This document shows, in pieces, positions 1-12,100 of a DNA stretch of 62,000 bases (positions within the stretch are counted from its first letter, which is position 1; the number at the start of each line of letters is the position of its first letter). A program made the position numbers and the translations under genes. The notes under the pieces are model-generated. The model was given only the letters and a program-made list of their open reading frames with translations. It had not been told where the DNA came from and made no database searches. Source of the stretch: Branchiostoma floridae (Eukaryota > Chordata > Leptocardii > Amphioxiformes > Branchiostomatidae); contig NC_049996.1 in the NCBI RefSeq assembly GCF_000003815.2, forward strand, positions 1,412,833-1,474,832. The letters are read 5' to 3'.

Positions 1-144
1 AACTCCCGGGATCATCACCACAGTCCGCTTCGTCTTCGGAATTCGGACAGTCGCGGTAAAAATTGTTGCACCACAAAGATGGGGAAATGCACCACCCGCT
101 TGAGCACTGGCGTTCATTCTCCTCACACTGAAAACTTCCCGGAT
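1..144 (-). CDS. Exon 40: LDLa domain 16 (runs off the window)
   Basis: Acceptor GCATTCAG at phase 1, then [29 protein letters not shown] and NSEDEADC. Six cysteines are visible. The donor is uncertain (G|GTGATG after the last Cys, or beyond position 1). It shows that the gene, or a neighbour of the same kind, continues leftward. Confidence 0.75.
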   Translation of the reverse strand, partial: MREVFSVRRMNASAQAGGAFPHLCGATIFTATVRIPKTKRTVVMIPGV

Positions 145-3100
145 CTGAATGCAGGAAGATTAAAGGACCTGAATGGCTCGCCAGCTATTTTGTGTTCCCT
201 AATAATTGTACCCCATTCTTATGTCACGGCGTCTTTTTGATTTGCGACCGGGTCCAGGGTTCATCTTAAGTCCCAAAATACCCCCGGAGTCGCAAGGTGT
301 TCCACCGGGCTACGTAGGGGTCACGCCCGAAACTTTGTGACAAAAACAGCTTGTAAACTGCCTGGGAGGGCCTCTTTTCCAATTGGGACCCTGCACAAAA
401 TTGGGTAATAGCGTAAGTATATTTAGCTTTCTTTGCGTTTGTCACTGCCCAAACTGAACGTATTGGGTACGTTTGATGGATCCCAAGTAAAAATAGTAAA
501 ACGAAGGATTTATGTTTCAATAGCTCAATTTTTCATTGCATTTTGCTTTCATGTAGAACGCTAAATACATATGTGCTTTGATGCTCTTCGTGCATCACCA
601 GTTCTTGTCCACACTTGTACAACTAAAAATTTGATACAGGTTTCAACTTGTAGATACACATCATTTTCACGTACTATTTCTCAACGGGAAGAGATTGTAT
701 GAATTGTTTAATGCTCCCTAAACCCAACGTACCTGCTGCCATTCCATAAAAGCCCACGTCGACTAACCAAGGTTGCCAGTTGTCCGGGCCAGTTGCCGTG
801 ATGTACAGTCGCCAGAATCGACTAGTGGCATTGAACCCCCCAACGGAAAATTGCACAGGCATGGTTTCAGGGGATTCGCTGAAATCAAGCACGTCAATCC
901 AATCTAAAGGATGTGAACTGGCTGATGTTTGAAACTTGAATGCTGTAACGTCGTGGGTTATGTCTCCGTAGTTGGCGATGCCGATCGCAGAGAGAGTGTA
1001 GGGCATCAGTAAGTCGAAGATGATGTACCAAGGTCCTGGATTGATCGGGTTCCAGAAAGTGCCTGGCTCAAAGTCAAGAACCTTATCCGGTCCAGATGTG
1101 TCGGGCCATTCGGTTGCTGTTGCATCAATTGCCCAATTAGGATGTTTTGCCACCCACGCACCTGAAAAGTGTATGAAGATAATTGTTTGAGGCTATTTAC
1201 AGTACCATGCCCTTCTTAGTTGTATGATTAATACCATAACCTGTATACATAATGTAAATGTCAGAATATTGCGTCGGTATTGCATTGGAAAACACCTCCC
1301 CCTTCTAGAGTGGAATGCCCCTTTTAAACATCAATCAAACTGGGGGGAAGTTATGTATAGACCTAAGAGACAATTTAAATGATATCTCATGGCATTAGGT
1401 ATATTTTTTGAAACCAGTAAGCCGTAGTTGGCTTCTCACCCCAACAGTCTGACTCGTCCTCTCCTTGCGAACAATCATAAAGCTCATCACACCACCACTC
1501 TTCAGGGATACACGAACCGTCCAAACACTGGAGTTCACTCTCCTGGCAGCCGCCAACTTCGGAAAAGATAAAACAGACGATTTGCATGGGAAATAGTTGC
1601 AAAATACTCTTCTTTAATGGTTATCTACAAGCCTGACACCATCGACGTCTGTACTGCAAAACTAGTTAGACTCCCCATCACACCAATACACCTTTCTCAC
1701 TTGGCGGCCATGATAGATCGAAAATGAGGTCAATGTGGCAAACAAAAGACTGTCCATCATTATTAGCAGTTCAAACAATGAAAGCATGGCAAATTGGAAA
1801 TCATCGACCAATAAGAGATTGGCTGCATCTTCGTCAAATATTTGCATTATTATGTTTTTATTTTGCATCTCTTAGGTACTATGAGATCAGTCGACGCTAC
1901 TCAGTCTATGCTTCATCTTTTGATTCATAACACTAGTTATGACAGTTATTATTGGATCTTATATTGTGAAAATTCGTGTGGTATTGCATGGGAATAATTG
2001 TGTGGTAATGAATGGGAGCTGAGTTCATGAATGAGATTTGTATGCTTGGTTTGGTTTAGTTATACAGATCGCCATTAGTGACTGATACGTCACTATTCTT
2101 TCTGGAGTCGGGTGATTTGTAGAAAATCGCCAATTCTAGACGGAATGATTTGCACCATCTCACAACACACCATCGCACGTGTGTTTTTTTTCAACGTGCG
2201 TGGGGTGTGGCTCTCCCCAAACACGAGATCTCCATGCATTTAACGTCCTATCCGAGGGACAGCCCTATCTGAAGCTAGGTACTCATCTTCACCTAAGTAC
2301 AGCGAGGAAAGTCGTGTAAATTGCCTTTCCCAATGGCACAAGATCGGAGGCACGGCAGGGTTCAAACTCGAGTCGGTCTCAAGCCAAACTCGCTGCCGTT
2401 GCGCTACACGATCTCACCTTAAGCTTGCTTCATTGACCGCCACGTGAGAAAGGTGTATAGTCATCAGCGGTGCAGAAATCGTACATGCACAGGATTCATC
2501 TTCACCCGCAAAAAAGAAAGGTTGAGCTGAGAAATAAATTTAAGAAAGAAGTTGGTTGCTCACCTCCACAGTCTGACTCGTCCTCTCCTTGCGAACAGTC
2601 ATACTCTCCATCACACCACCAGTCTGCAAGGATGCACGAACCGTCCAAACACTGGCGTTCACTCTCCTGGCAGCTGTCACCTAGGGAAAAGAAAATGAAG
2701 AAGATTTGCATGGGAAACAGATGCAAAATACTCTGCTTTAATGGTCATCTATAAGTCTGACATCATCGCAACATTTTGATGTCTAAATATAGACATCCAA
2801 TTACACCAATAGCCATCAGTGATGCACAAATCATACAAGCAATGGAATTCATCTTCAAAACAAGCCTCGCCTTGTGAAAACAAAGGTTGACCTAAGGAAC
2901 GAAAATCGGTTTGAGAAAAAATGCAAAACATTCTGCTTTTGATAGCGATTTAACATGGGCATCGGATCACTATAGTCTACTACTTTCATCATTTTTTACA
3001 GGGATTTCCACAAGATGCTCGCTAATAAAGAATCATCTAAGTTTTATTTGTTTTGGGCCCTTTTGTTTAACATTGTATTCTAACCAACAACGTTTCAGGA

Positions 3101-6100
3101 GATTTTTATAATTTGATGTCATTTAGTCGATGATAACTACTTCAGATCGCGATATCTATGTGAAAAAAAGTAAACCATAGTAGGCTGCTTACCTCCACAG
3201 TCTGACTCGTCCTCTCCTTGCGAACAGCCATACTCTCCATCACACCACAAGTTTTATTCTGACCCTTTTGTTTTTCATTGTATTGTAACCCACAACGTTT
3301 CAGGAGATTTTCATAATTTGATGTCATTTGGTCGATGATCACTACGTAAGATCACGATGTCTATGTAAAAAAGGTAAACCGCAGTATGCTGCTCACCTCC
3401 ACATTCTAACTCGTCCTCGCCTTGCGAACAGTCGGAATACTGTCCATCACACCACCAGTTTGCAGGGATGCACGAACCGTCCGAACACTGGCTTTCACTC
3501 TCCAGGCAGCCACCTTGGAAAAAAATTAAAAGGACGATTGGCAGGAGAAACAGTTTAAAAAACTTCGATGGTGACTTAATTAAAAGAAGGCGATGTCTAT
3601 TTTACAAAAAAAAAAACAAAAACAATAAGATATATATTGCTCACCCCCACAGTTCAACTCATCCTCTGCTTGGAGACAGTTGATCTCCCCATCACACCAA
3701 TAGTCATCAGAGATGCAGGAGCCATTCAAGCACTGGAATTCGTCCTCATAACAATTCAAGCCTTGAAAAAACGAAAATCGGTATGGCAAACAAACGCAAA
3801 ATAGTTTGCCTTTGATAGAGATATAGAATGGGCATCGGAGCATTTTAGTCAAAATCCACCCACTCTCATCATTTTTACAGGGATTTCCACAAGATGTTTG
3901 CGAATAAAAAATCATCTAAGTTTTATTTTGACCCTTTTGTTTTCCATTGTATTGTAACCCACAACGTTTCAGGAGATTTTCATAATTTGATGTCATTTGG
4001 TCGATGATCACTACTTAAGATCGCGATGTTTATGTAAAACAAAAGTAAGCCGTAGTAGACTGCTCACCTCCACAGTCTGACTCGTCCTCTCCTTGCGAAC
4101 AGTCATACTCTCCATCACACCACCAGTCTGCAGTGATGCACGAACCGTCCAAACACTGGCGTTCACTCTCCAGGCAGCCGTCATCTTGGGAAAAGAAAAG
4201 GAAGAAGATTTGCATGGGAAACAGTTGCAAAACACTCAACTCTCATAAAGATCTCAAATTTGGTATTGGGGTTTCCGGGTATATGACTTCTATTTTCCAG
4301 AACGCACTGCCTATGTTACAAAACTAGTAGGGCTTGGCTGCTCACCCCCACAGTCCGACTCGTCCTCTCCTTGCACACAGTCGAAAAGTACTCCATCGCA
4401 CCAACCGTTTGCAGGGATGCACGAACCGTCCAAACACTGGTGTTCACTCTCCAGGCAGTCGCCATCTTGGGAAAAGATACAATGAAGATTTGTATAGGAA
4501 ATAGTTGCAAAACACTCTGCTTTTTTGGTAATTTAGAAGTGTGACGTCAACAACAATAATACAATGTCTTTATTACAAAACTGGTTACTATAAAGACTCC
4601 CCATTACAACAATAGTCATTATTGATAAACAAATCATACAAGCAATGGAATTCATCTTCAAAGCAAGCCTCGCCTTGCGAAAATAAAGGTTGACCTAAGA
4701 AACAAATGCAAGATACTACAAAGTTATAATAAGCATTTAGCGCTCACTCTCCGCACACTTCTGGATAGAACTGTAATATTTAATAATACCAGCCCTTATA
4801 GATTCAGACCTTACCGGAACATGCAGGCACGTCACAATGCTCCCATCTCTGGTCCGGATCCGTGGTGTAGCACCAAACTCCAGAGGGGTCTCCATCCGGA
4901 TTCCGGCAGTAGTTCTGCTCCAGTCCAGATGACGGATAGTTTGCGGGTGTCCTGTCGTGTCCGTGCGGTATCTGACTGTCCCAGTGTTGACACGTCCTGC
5001 CTGATTCCGTCACAGAAACTGTTCCACGGTAGGATGTTCCATCTCCAATCAGGCAGTCTAAAGGTAGACAAAAGAGGTACACGTAATAGGCAATATATCT
5101 ATAGGAATAATATAGTTCCTAAAACAAAGAGAATATCTCGTTCGTTTGAACGAGCGAGATAGTCCGTTCGGAAACACTCACAAATTGACACATTATGTCA
5201 CTAATATACTTCAGTATTTGCTGTCAGATTCTTTTATTGTTGATCTTCCTGGATTTACGTATGTCCCAATTTGTACATGCAAACTTAAGCTATATAATAT
5301 CGACTTTAGACATTGTTTACACAAGCTATAAGTTCTTTTTTTAGTGGCGTGTAATTGTTAAGACCTTATCCAATGTCCAAACTAGGCCCAACTCGGTGGG
5401 GTTGCGTCCACCAGTAGGACATGAACCACAGAATTTAGACAGGTAAGAAAAAAACATTTCCTATCAATGCACTATAACATTGCATCGGCAGGCCCAACCA
5501 AAAGCTATTCCTATGTACAGAACCATGTACATAATTTTGAAATTCGTCAAGGCAGTCTCACGGTGCCCCAACGACCCACACAGAGGTCAAGGGATAGGTG
5601 AGGTGAGGGTAGGCAATAATCATTATCATCATTTTAATAATGTATGTCCCTAGTATGAATGAAAGTAGTTTTAATAAGTGAAATTAACGCCAAAAAATAA
5701 TGACGCTTTCCCTACTCACCTGCTTCAGGCGTGACGTCAGGACCAGCAGCGTCTGTCATGGTGATAATTTTGGGAGTCATTCAGAAACAAAACGGAATCG
5801 ACAGGATTAACGTTCCTCAGTGCTGCACTAATACTACAAATTGTTTACGTTTGGCCGTATTGTAGTTCCTAAACTTACATGCACACATATATACCAAAAA
5901 CAGTACTTCATTTTTCATGAAGATAGCTATAGATAACCTATTGTTATGAATCGTTACGGCCAAAGACAATCTTCATGCAAGCTATAACATGCATGCTAAT
6001 TAACTGCAACAGAGCAAATATGCTCGCTGTAATCAAATTCCTTACCTGTGTAGGAGAACTGGAACCCCTGAGCCACCTCAATAAAATCAGATGTAAACCT

Positions 6101-9100
6101 CAGGAACATCTGGTTAGCTGTACTGGTGATGGGGTCGATTGACACTTCACCTGTCAAGCTAGAAATCAAAATAACTCGTACACATTCTTTTCTCTGTTCA
6201 GCTTACGCATGCAGAAAATGTTGAAGCTTTGAAATCTGAAGCTAGCAATCCACATCTTATTACTCATCCGAACGAAGCTAGTATGTAAGGAAATTGTTTG
6301 GCCGTTCAGGCTTTTACCTCTGCAACTCTGCGGCACTGTCACTGCCTCCATCGTAGATGGTCAAAAAGTCAAAATTCGCCTCAAGGTGGAAGCTGTCAAA
6401 TGTGAGAAGAACCATGCTTCCTTCTGGCACTATGATAGTCCACTCACAAGTCTCATCGTTGTTGTAGTCATCGGGGAAGTTCGGTGATGTCACAGTACCT
6501 CCAGGTGGAGCCGTCAGGATACCTCCACATCCAGGAGCACTGGTCGGTACTGCTGTATCTACGGAGGGAATAATTGATAAGCCCTTGTTATTCCACGAGC
6601 ACCAACAGGATCACCGCAGTCCGCTTTTTTTTTTTTTTCAACAGGCTTTATGCAAAATACAATACAGTACATTACAAATCACAACAACGCTATATAAACG
6701 TTAATTCCAAACGTGACAAGACATTTCTGTGTGCTGTTTCTTTACATCGCTAGGATACAGAAAGAAGTCAGCTTTAAATGATCTGCACATATCACATGTC
6801 TGATTTCCCTTACTTTGGTTTCTGCACCAGTTTTTGAATATGACATATTTTGCTATAGTAATCAATTAATTAATTGTGACATAGGTATCGGATACTTTGA
6901 GTGTATAATCTTTTTTATGACCTAGTATGATGGTTTTGAGATCTATTTTGACATTTCATTTAAAACAATTGTGTATCAATTTACCAATTTTATGCCAGAA
7001 AAATTTCAAGCCCTTACACTTCAGAAACAGGTGTTCATAGTCTTCAATACAATGACATTCAACACAAGCATTTGGCATATTTTTCCATGTCATCAAAAGC
7101 ATTCCACAGGACAGTATCTCATGCATAATTTTGTAATTATGTCTAGCCGTTTCCCTATCACATGATTTGTTTGGTTATACCATACATTTTTTCCAAACTG
7201 GTTTACACTCAAATACCCATTTCCCATCTCGTTTGTATATAAGGTGGTATAAACTTTTGTTGAATAAAGTTTTCGTACAAATCAGATGTTTTTACATGAT
7301 CTAAGATTATGATATTCTTTACATACGGCATATACAAAGCAGGTAATGATTCCGTCCTCTAACATACTGTATTCATTCATTTTACAAGATTTCGGAATAG
7401 CCTGTTTAAGGGCAAACAACTCACAAACCCAATTTTGTCTTTCCTTCAGTCTATTGAAACAGGACTCATCTGTCATGCATAGTACATCCTTCAAGTATAT
7501 AAAACCAGCTTTTATCCAATTTGGAAAGAATATAGTTTTACTCTTATACAAAATATGCATATGTATGTACCCCCAAATAACTTCGTTTTGAATTTCTTGT
7601 GATGTTCTTGGCTTCGTGGAGTCTTTATTCGCCCTCTGCCATGCACGAATGATTTGTTTGTAAAAAGAGGGTAACTTGCCAAGGTATTTTTCATCAGTAT
7701 AATTTATTTTGAATACTAGGTCTATACTTCCCATGATTGGTAAAAGATAGTGGGATGGAACACATCTCCATGAACCTTTTCCATTACATATTCTTTTGAC
7801 CCAAGAGGACAGTAGGGCATCATCTACACTATAAATGTCAAATATTTTTACAGTCCATCGGTTCAGGGATGGGGTTCACTCTCCGCAGACGGAAAACTCT
7901 CTCGATATAAAAGTAGCATAAGACCAGCCCCTATAGATTCAGACCTTACCGGAACATGCAGGCACGTCACAATACTCCCATCTCTGGTCCGGATCCGTGG
8001 TGTAGCACCAAACTCCGAATGGATCTCCATCCGGATTCCGGCAGTAGTTCTGCTCCAATCCAGATGACGGATAATTAGCGGGTGTCCTGTCGTGTCCGTG
8101 CGGTATCTGACTGTCCCAGTGTTGACACGTCCTGCCTGATTCCGTCACAGAAACTGTTCCACGGTAGGATGTTCCATCTCCAATCAGGCAGTCTAAAGGT
8201 AGACAAAAGAGGTATACGTAATAGGTAATATATCTATAGGAATAATATAGTTCCTAAAACAAAGAGAATATCTCGTTCGTTTGAACGAGCGAGATAGTCC
8301 GTTCGGAAACACTCACAAATTGACACATTATGTCACTAATATACTTCAGTATTTGCTGTCAGATTCTTTTATTGTTGATCTTCCTGGATTTACGTATGTC
8401 CCAATTTGTACATGCAAACTTAAGCTATATAATATCGACTTTAGACATTGTTTACACAAGCTATAAGTTCTTTTTTTAGTGGCGTGTAATTGTTAAGACC
8501 TTATCCAATGTCCAAACTAGGCCCAACTCGATGGGGTTGCGTCCACCAGTAGGACATGAACCACAGAATTTAGACAGGTAAGAAAAAAACATTTCCTATC
8601 AATGCACTATAACATTGCATCGGCAGGCCCAACCAAAAACTATTCCTATGTACAGAACCAATGTACATAATTTTGAAATTCGTCAAGGCAGTCTCACGGT
8701 GCCCCAACGACCCACACAGAGGTCAAGGGATAGGTGAGGTGAGGATAGGCAATAATCATTATCATCATTTTAATAATGTATGTCCCTAGTATGAATTAAA
8801 GTAGTTTTAATAAGTGAAATCAACGCCAATAAATAATGACGCTTTCCCTACTAACCTGCTTCAGGCGTGACGTCAGGAGCAGTAGCGTCTTTCGTGATGA
8901 TAATTTTGGGATGAATGCAGAAACAAAACAGAATCAACAGAATCAACAATCAGTGCTGCACTAATGCTGCAAGTTGATATCTATGTAGTCATTTCTGTGT
9001 TCTTTTACCAGGGTATGCTCCCATCAGTGACTGACACTGCTTTTCATGGAGGCCCTGGATACATATACAAATAACACATAGATACAATACAATATTTACA

Positions 9101-12100
9101 TAATACAACAAAAACAAAACCATGTCACTTTTATCCATTTCCGTTCCAAGTCGTTAACGTAAGGGGATGGAGGTCAGAAGTCACACAATGTTCTTGCACA
9201 ATGTTTTGAATGTTTTTGTGGATGGTGCAGTTTTCACAGATAGTGGGAGTGTATTCCAGCTTTCTGCACCAGTCTATATGCAAAATTAATGTTCTTTTCC
9301 CAGATTCTTGTTTAACTTTCGGAATTCTCAAAGACTGGTTCAAACTATGTCGGGTAGTATTACTATGAGATTCTTATGCTCTGCTAAATACATTTAGGTA
9401 CACAGGTAACAGGTTATATAAGTTGTATAAGTTGGGCCGTATTGTAGTTCCTAGACTTACTTCCATACACACATATATACCAAAAACAAGACTTCATTTT
9501 TATGAAGATAGATAACCTATTATTATGAATCGTTCCAGCCAAAGACAATTTTAATGCATGCTATGACATGCATTGCTGATTTACTGCAACAGAGCAAATA
9601 CACTCGCTGTGATGAAAGTCCTTACCTGTGTAGGAGAACTGGAACCCCTGAGCCGCCAAACTAGAATCAGATGTAAATCTCAGGAACATCTGGTTAGCTG
9701 TACTGCTGATGGGGTCGATTGACCCTTCACCTGTCAAGCTAGAAATCAAAATAACTCGTACACATTCTTTTCTCTGTTCAGGTTACGCATGCAGAAAATG
9801 ATGAAGTTGAAATCTGAAGCTAGCAATCCACATCTTATTACTCATCCGAACGAAGCTAGTATGTAAGGAAATTGTTTGGCCGTTCAGGCTTTTACCTCTG
9901 CAACTCTGCGGCACTATCACTGCCTCCATCGTAGATGGTCAAAAAGTCAAAATCCGCCTCAAGGTGGAAGCTGTCAAACGTGAGAAGAACCATGCTTCCT
10001 TCTGGCACTATGATAGTCCACTCACAAGTCTCATCGTTGTTGTAGACATCGGGGAAGTTCGGCGATGTCACAGTACCTCCAGGTGGAGCCGTCAGGATAC
10101 CTCCACATCCAGGAGCACTGGTCGGTACTGCTGTATCTACGGAGGGGATAATTGATAAGCCCTTGTTATTCCACGAGCACCAACAGGATCACCACAGTCC
10201 GCTTCGTTTTGTTTTCAATAGGCTTTATTTAAAATACAACACAGTACATTACAAATCAGAACAGCGTAATATAAACGTTAATTCCAAGCGTGACAAGACA
10301 TTTCTGTGTGCTGTTTCTTTACATCGCTAGGATACAGAAAGCAGTCAGCTTTAAATGGTCTGCACATATCACATGTCTGATTTCCCTTACTTTGGTTTCT
10401 GCACCAGTTTTTGAATATGACATATTTTGCTATAGTAATCAATTAATTAATTGTGACATAAGCATCGGATACTTTGAGTGTATAATCTGTTTTTATGACC
10501 TAGTATGATGGTTTTGAGATCTATTTTGACATTTCCTTTAAAACAATTGTGAATCAACTTACAAATTTTATACCAGAAAAATGTCAAGCCCTTACACTTC
10601 AGAAACAGGTGTTCATAGTCTTCAATACAATGACATTCAACACAAGCATTTGGCATATTTTTCCATGTCAGCAAAAGCATTCCACAGGACAGTATCTCAT
10701 GCATAATTTTATAATTGATATGTCTAGCCGTTTCCCTGTCACATGATTTGTATATTTATACCATACATTTTTTCCAAACTGGTTTACACTCAAATACTGT
10801 TTCCCATCTCCTTTGTATATAAGGTGGTATAAACTTTTGTTGAATAAAGTTTTCGTACAAATCAGATGTTTTTACATGATCTAAGATTATGGTTTTCTTT
10901 ACATACGGCATATACAAAGCAGGTAATGATTCCGTCCTCTAACATACTGTATTCATTAATTTTACAAGATTTCGGAATAGCCTGTTTAAGGGCAAACGAC
11001 TCGCAAACCCAAGTATGTCTTTCCTTCAGTCTATTGAAACAGGACTCATCTGTCATGCAATATAAGTACATCCTTCAAGTATATAAAACCAGCTTTTATC
11101 CAATTTGGAAAGAATATATATAGTTTTACTCTTATACACAATATGCATATGTATGTACCCCCAAATAACTTCGTTTTGAATTTCTTGTGATGTTCTTGGC
11201 TTCGGGGAGTCTTTATTCGCCCTCTGCCATGCAAAAATGATTTGTTTGTAAAAAGAGGGTAACTTGCCAAGGTATTTTTCATCAGTATAATTTATTTTGA
11301 ATACTAGGTCTATACTTCCCATGATTGGCAAAATATAGTGGGATGGAACACATCTCCATGAACCTTCTCCATTACATATTCTTTTGACCCAAGAGGACAG
11401 TAGGGCATCATCTACACTATAAATGTCAAAATAAAATTACAGTCCAGCGGTTCAGGGATGGGGTTCACTCTCCGCAGACGGAAAACTCTCTCGATATAAA
11501 AGTAGTATAAGACCAGCCCCTATAGATTCAGACCTTACCGGAACATGCAGGCACGTCACAATACTCCCATCTCTGGTCCGGATCCGTGGTGTAGCACCAA
11601 ACTCCGAATGGCTCTCCATCCGGATTCCGGCAGTAGTTCTGCTCCAATCCAGATGACGGATAATTAGCGGGTGTCCTGTCGTGTCCGTGTGGTATCTGAC
11701 TGTCCCAGTGTTGACACGTCCTGCCTGATTCCGTCACAGAAACTGTTCCACGGTAGGATGTTCCATCTCCAATCAGGCAGTCTAAAGGTAGACAAAAGAG
11801 GTATAAGTAATAGGTAATATATTTATAGGAATAATATAGTTCCTTAAACAAAGAGAATATCTCGTTCGTTTGAACGAGCGAGATAGTCCGTTCGGAAACA
11901 CTCACAAATTGACACATTCTGTCACTAATATACTTCAGTATTTGCTGTCAGATTCTTTTATTGTTGATCTTCCTGGATTTACGTATGTCCCAATTTGTAC
12001 ATGCAAACTTAAGCTATATAATATCGACTTTAGACATTGTTTACACAAGCTATAAGTTCTTTTTTTAGTGGCGTGGCAATTTACAAATTTTATTCCAGAA

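Larger units (their letters stand above)
4740..7866 (-). repeat. Segmental duplication unit A (kringle K1, linker, CUB4, LINE A)
   Basis: About 3.1 kb. Its start (CTCACTCTCCGC.) and the AGATTCAGACCTTACCGG before the kringle recur at 7868, 11460 and 12967. Exons 29-32 lie inside. Unit B repeats it at very high identity, including introns and the LINE. Confidence 0.85.
7868..11458 (-). repeat. Segmental duplication unit B (kringle K2, linker, CUB3, LINE B)
   Basis: About 3.6 kb, colinear with unit A but with an extra insert of about 450 bp at 8970-9433 in the intron between the linker and CUB. Exons 25-28 lie inside. Confidence 0.85.

Noticed and set aside
4821-5162. Plus-strand frames over kringle exons (also at 13053-13325)
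   Set aside because: Antisense shadows of the kringle exons; they recur wherever the exon is duplicated.
5146-5331. Identical 61-codon plus frames at 5146, 8281, 11870 and 13378
   Set aside because: The same intron sequence copied in the duplication units; the repetition is DNA duplication, not a conserved gene.
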